In this document: positions 62,987-64,000 of the stretch, piece by piece
Layout: every line of letters begins with the position of its first letter
How positions within the stretch are numbered: the first letter of the stretch is position 1
Source: Planosporangium spinosum
GTDB lineage: Bacteria > Actinomycetota > Actinomycetes > Mycobacteriales > Micromonosporaceae
Assembly (NCBI RefSeq): GCF_049999945.1
Contig: NZ_JBLYUB010000007.1
Span: 62,001-126,000 of the forward strand
DNA: 64,000 nucleotides
Direction: 5' to 3'
Notes under the pieces: generated by a model
What the model was told of the DNA's origin: nothing
Database searches by the model: none
Seen by the model: the letters and a program-made list of their open reading frames with translations, nothing else
Program-made: the position numbers and the translations under genes

Positions 62987-64000
62987 ATGCGTATCGGCGT
63001 GCTCACCGGCGGCGGTGACTGCCCCGGGCTCAACGCGGTCATCCGTGCCGTGGTCCGGAAGGGTGTCTCGACGTACGGCCACGAGTTCATCGGGTTCCGT
63101 GACGGCTGGCGCGGCCCGCTGGAGGGGCTCACCCGCCCGCTCGGCGTCCCGGAGGTGCGGGGCATCCTGCCGCGGGGCGGGACGATCCTGGGCTCCTCGC
63201 GTACCAACCCGTTCAAGATCGACGGGGGCGTCGAGCAGATCACGACCAACCTCGTCGACCACGGCATCGACGCGCTCATCGCGATCGGGGGTGAGGACAC
63301 CCTCGGCGTGGCCGCCAAGCTGACCGACCTGGGCGTCAACGTGGTCGGCGTACCGAAGACCATCGACAACGACCTCGGCGCCACCGACTACACGTTCGGC
63401 TTCGACACCGCGGTCAACATCGCGATGGAGGCGATCGACCGGCTGCACACCACGGCCGAGAGCCACCACCGCACGCTGGTCGTCGAGGTGATGGGCCGGC
63501 ACGCCGGCTGGATCGCCCTGCACTCGGGGATGGCCGGCGGGGCCAACGTGATCCTGCTGCCGGAGCGCCACTTCGACGTCGAGCAGGTCGCCGCGTACGT
63601 GGAGAAGCGGTTCGAGACGCAGTACGCGCCGATCGTGGTCGTCGCCGAGGGCGCCACCCCGATCGAGGGCCAGATGGTGCTGCAGAACCAGGAGCTCGAC
63701 GCGTTCGGCCACGTCCGCCTCGGCGGCATCGGCCAGTGGCTCGCCGAGCAGCTCGAGAAGCGCACCGGCAAGGAGGCGCGCACCGTCGTCCTCGGCCACA
63801 TCCAGCGCGGCGGTACGCCGACCGCGTTCGACCGGGTTCTCGCGACACGCTTCGGCCTGAACGCGATCGACGCCGCCCACGACGGCGACTTCGGCAAGAT
63901 GGTGGCGCTGCGCGGTACCGACATCGTGCGGGTGCCGCTGGCCGAGGCCACGCGGGAGCTGAAGACGGTACCGGTCGAGCGGTACACCGAGGCCGAGGTC
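62987..64000 (+). CDS. pfkA: 6-phosphofructokinase with pyrophosphate-type signature (3' end missing)
   Basis: 338 residues visible and still in frame at the last base; the family is about 341 long, so almost all is present. It phosphorylates fructose 6-phosphate in glycolysis. MRIGVLTGGGDCPGLNAVIR, PKTIDNDLGATDYTFGFDT, VEVMGRHAGWIALHSG and GHIQRGGTPTAFDR are typical. Residue 104 is Asp (GGEDTLG) and 124 is Lys (PKTIDND), the pair associated with pyrophosphate-dependent enzymes, while ATP-dependent actinobacterial enzymes have Gly104. GAAGGA lies 10 nt before the ATG; TACAGT at 62850 may be the -10. Confidence 0.92.
   Translation, partial: MRIGVLTGGGDCPGLNAVIRAVVRKGVSTYGHEFIGFRDGWRGPLEGLTRPLGVPEVRGILPRGGTILGSSRTNPFKIDGGVEQITTNLVDHGIDALIAIGGEDTLGVAAKLTDLGVNVVGVPKTIDNDLGATDYTFGFDTAVNIAMEAIDRLHTTAESHHRTLVVEVMGRHAGWIALHSGMAGGANVILLPERHFDVEQVAAYVEKRFETQYAPIVVVAEGATPIEGQMVLQNQELDAFGHVRLGGIGQWLAEQLEKRTGKEARTVVLGHIQRGGTPTAFDRVLATRFGLNAIDAAHDGDFGKMVALRGTDIVRVPLAEATRELKTVPVERYTEAEV

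Noticed and set aside
1..64000. tRNA or rRNA genes
   Set aside because: No tRNA-like cloverleaf ending in a T-loop consensus or rRNA segment was recognised in the gaps by eye; a tRNAscan run would settle it.

Overview
The window looks like chromosomal core DNA of a high-GC actinomycete, most likely of the family Micromonosporaceae. The evidence is the GC-rich third codon positions, many GTG starts, a respiratory module of the actinobacterial bcc-aa3 type (Rieske protein with extra N-terminal membrane helices, diheme cytochrome c), a PimB'-type mannosyltransferase, and -10 boxes of the form TANNNT placed 6-7 bases before start codons. The family assignment rests on remembered protein similarity and no search was run. 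I see no rRNA, tRNA, CRISPR array, prophage, transposase or secondary-metabolite cluster.

Layout. 1-9 kb: a conserved small protein, leucyl aminopeptidase (pepA), aminomethyltransferase (gcvT), late cobalamin genes (cobS and a cobU-cobT fusion), an M50 membrane protease, a MarR regulator and an aldo/keto reductase. 9-17 kb: a very large proline-rich WG-repeat protein, a DUF3043 membrane protein, a MurA-family enzyme, NadA and a glycerate kinase. 17-24 kb: ErpA, adenosine kinase, a thioredoxin/DUF4395 pair, a cysteine desulfurase/TusA pair, CtaC-CtaF and a ROK kinase. 24-31 kb: QcrB-QcrA-QcrC-CtaE on the minus strand, then CtaG-like protein, a degenerate receiver protein and TrpD on the plus strand. 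31-41 kb: an S9 peptidase, a stand-alone AsnC sensor domain, a sugar-nucleotide transferase, a Nudix hydrolase, a long RelA/SpoT homologue, a DEDDh exonuclease fused to a UvrC-like part, and a YacP-like NYN protein. 41-52 kb: an M48 protease, PimB', a PQQ-type lipoprotein, a two-component system, FadD15, an SRPBCC protein, an alanine/lysine-tailed protein, a glucokinase and an EEP-fold hydrolase. 52-64 kb: a flavin monooxygenase with an alpha/beta-hydrolase-like partner, a membrane-anchored acidic protein, a PlsC acyltransferase, a giant cyclase/ATPase regulator, a tiny repeat protein, a Crp regulator, an exoribonuclease and a 6-phosphofructokinase that runs off the end.

From memory, the order and relative orientation of gcvT, cobT-cobS, DUF3043, glycerate kinase, erpA, adoK, ctaC-ctaF, qcrBAC-ctaE, trpD, the exonuclease-UvrC fusion, pimB, fadD15, the SRPBCC protein and the PlsC protein match Mycobacterium tuberculosis Rv2182c-Rv2213. 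The window would therefore be an ancient actinobacterial core block with lineage-specific insertions.

I found no unknown multigene defence or biosynthetic system. The most unusual signals are a probable ATC start codon that restores a complete double zinc ribbon on the cyclase/ATPase; a family of intergenic palindromes sharing a CACAACTT/GTTGTGGTCTC core; short tandem duplications placed on or just after stop codons; a 52-bp tandem array behind qcrB; nine clear leaderless-type promoters; a 16-codon coupling frame between two genes; an alpha/beta-hydrolase without its nucleophile; and a phosphofructokinase with the pyrophosphate-type residue pair.
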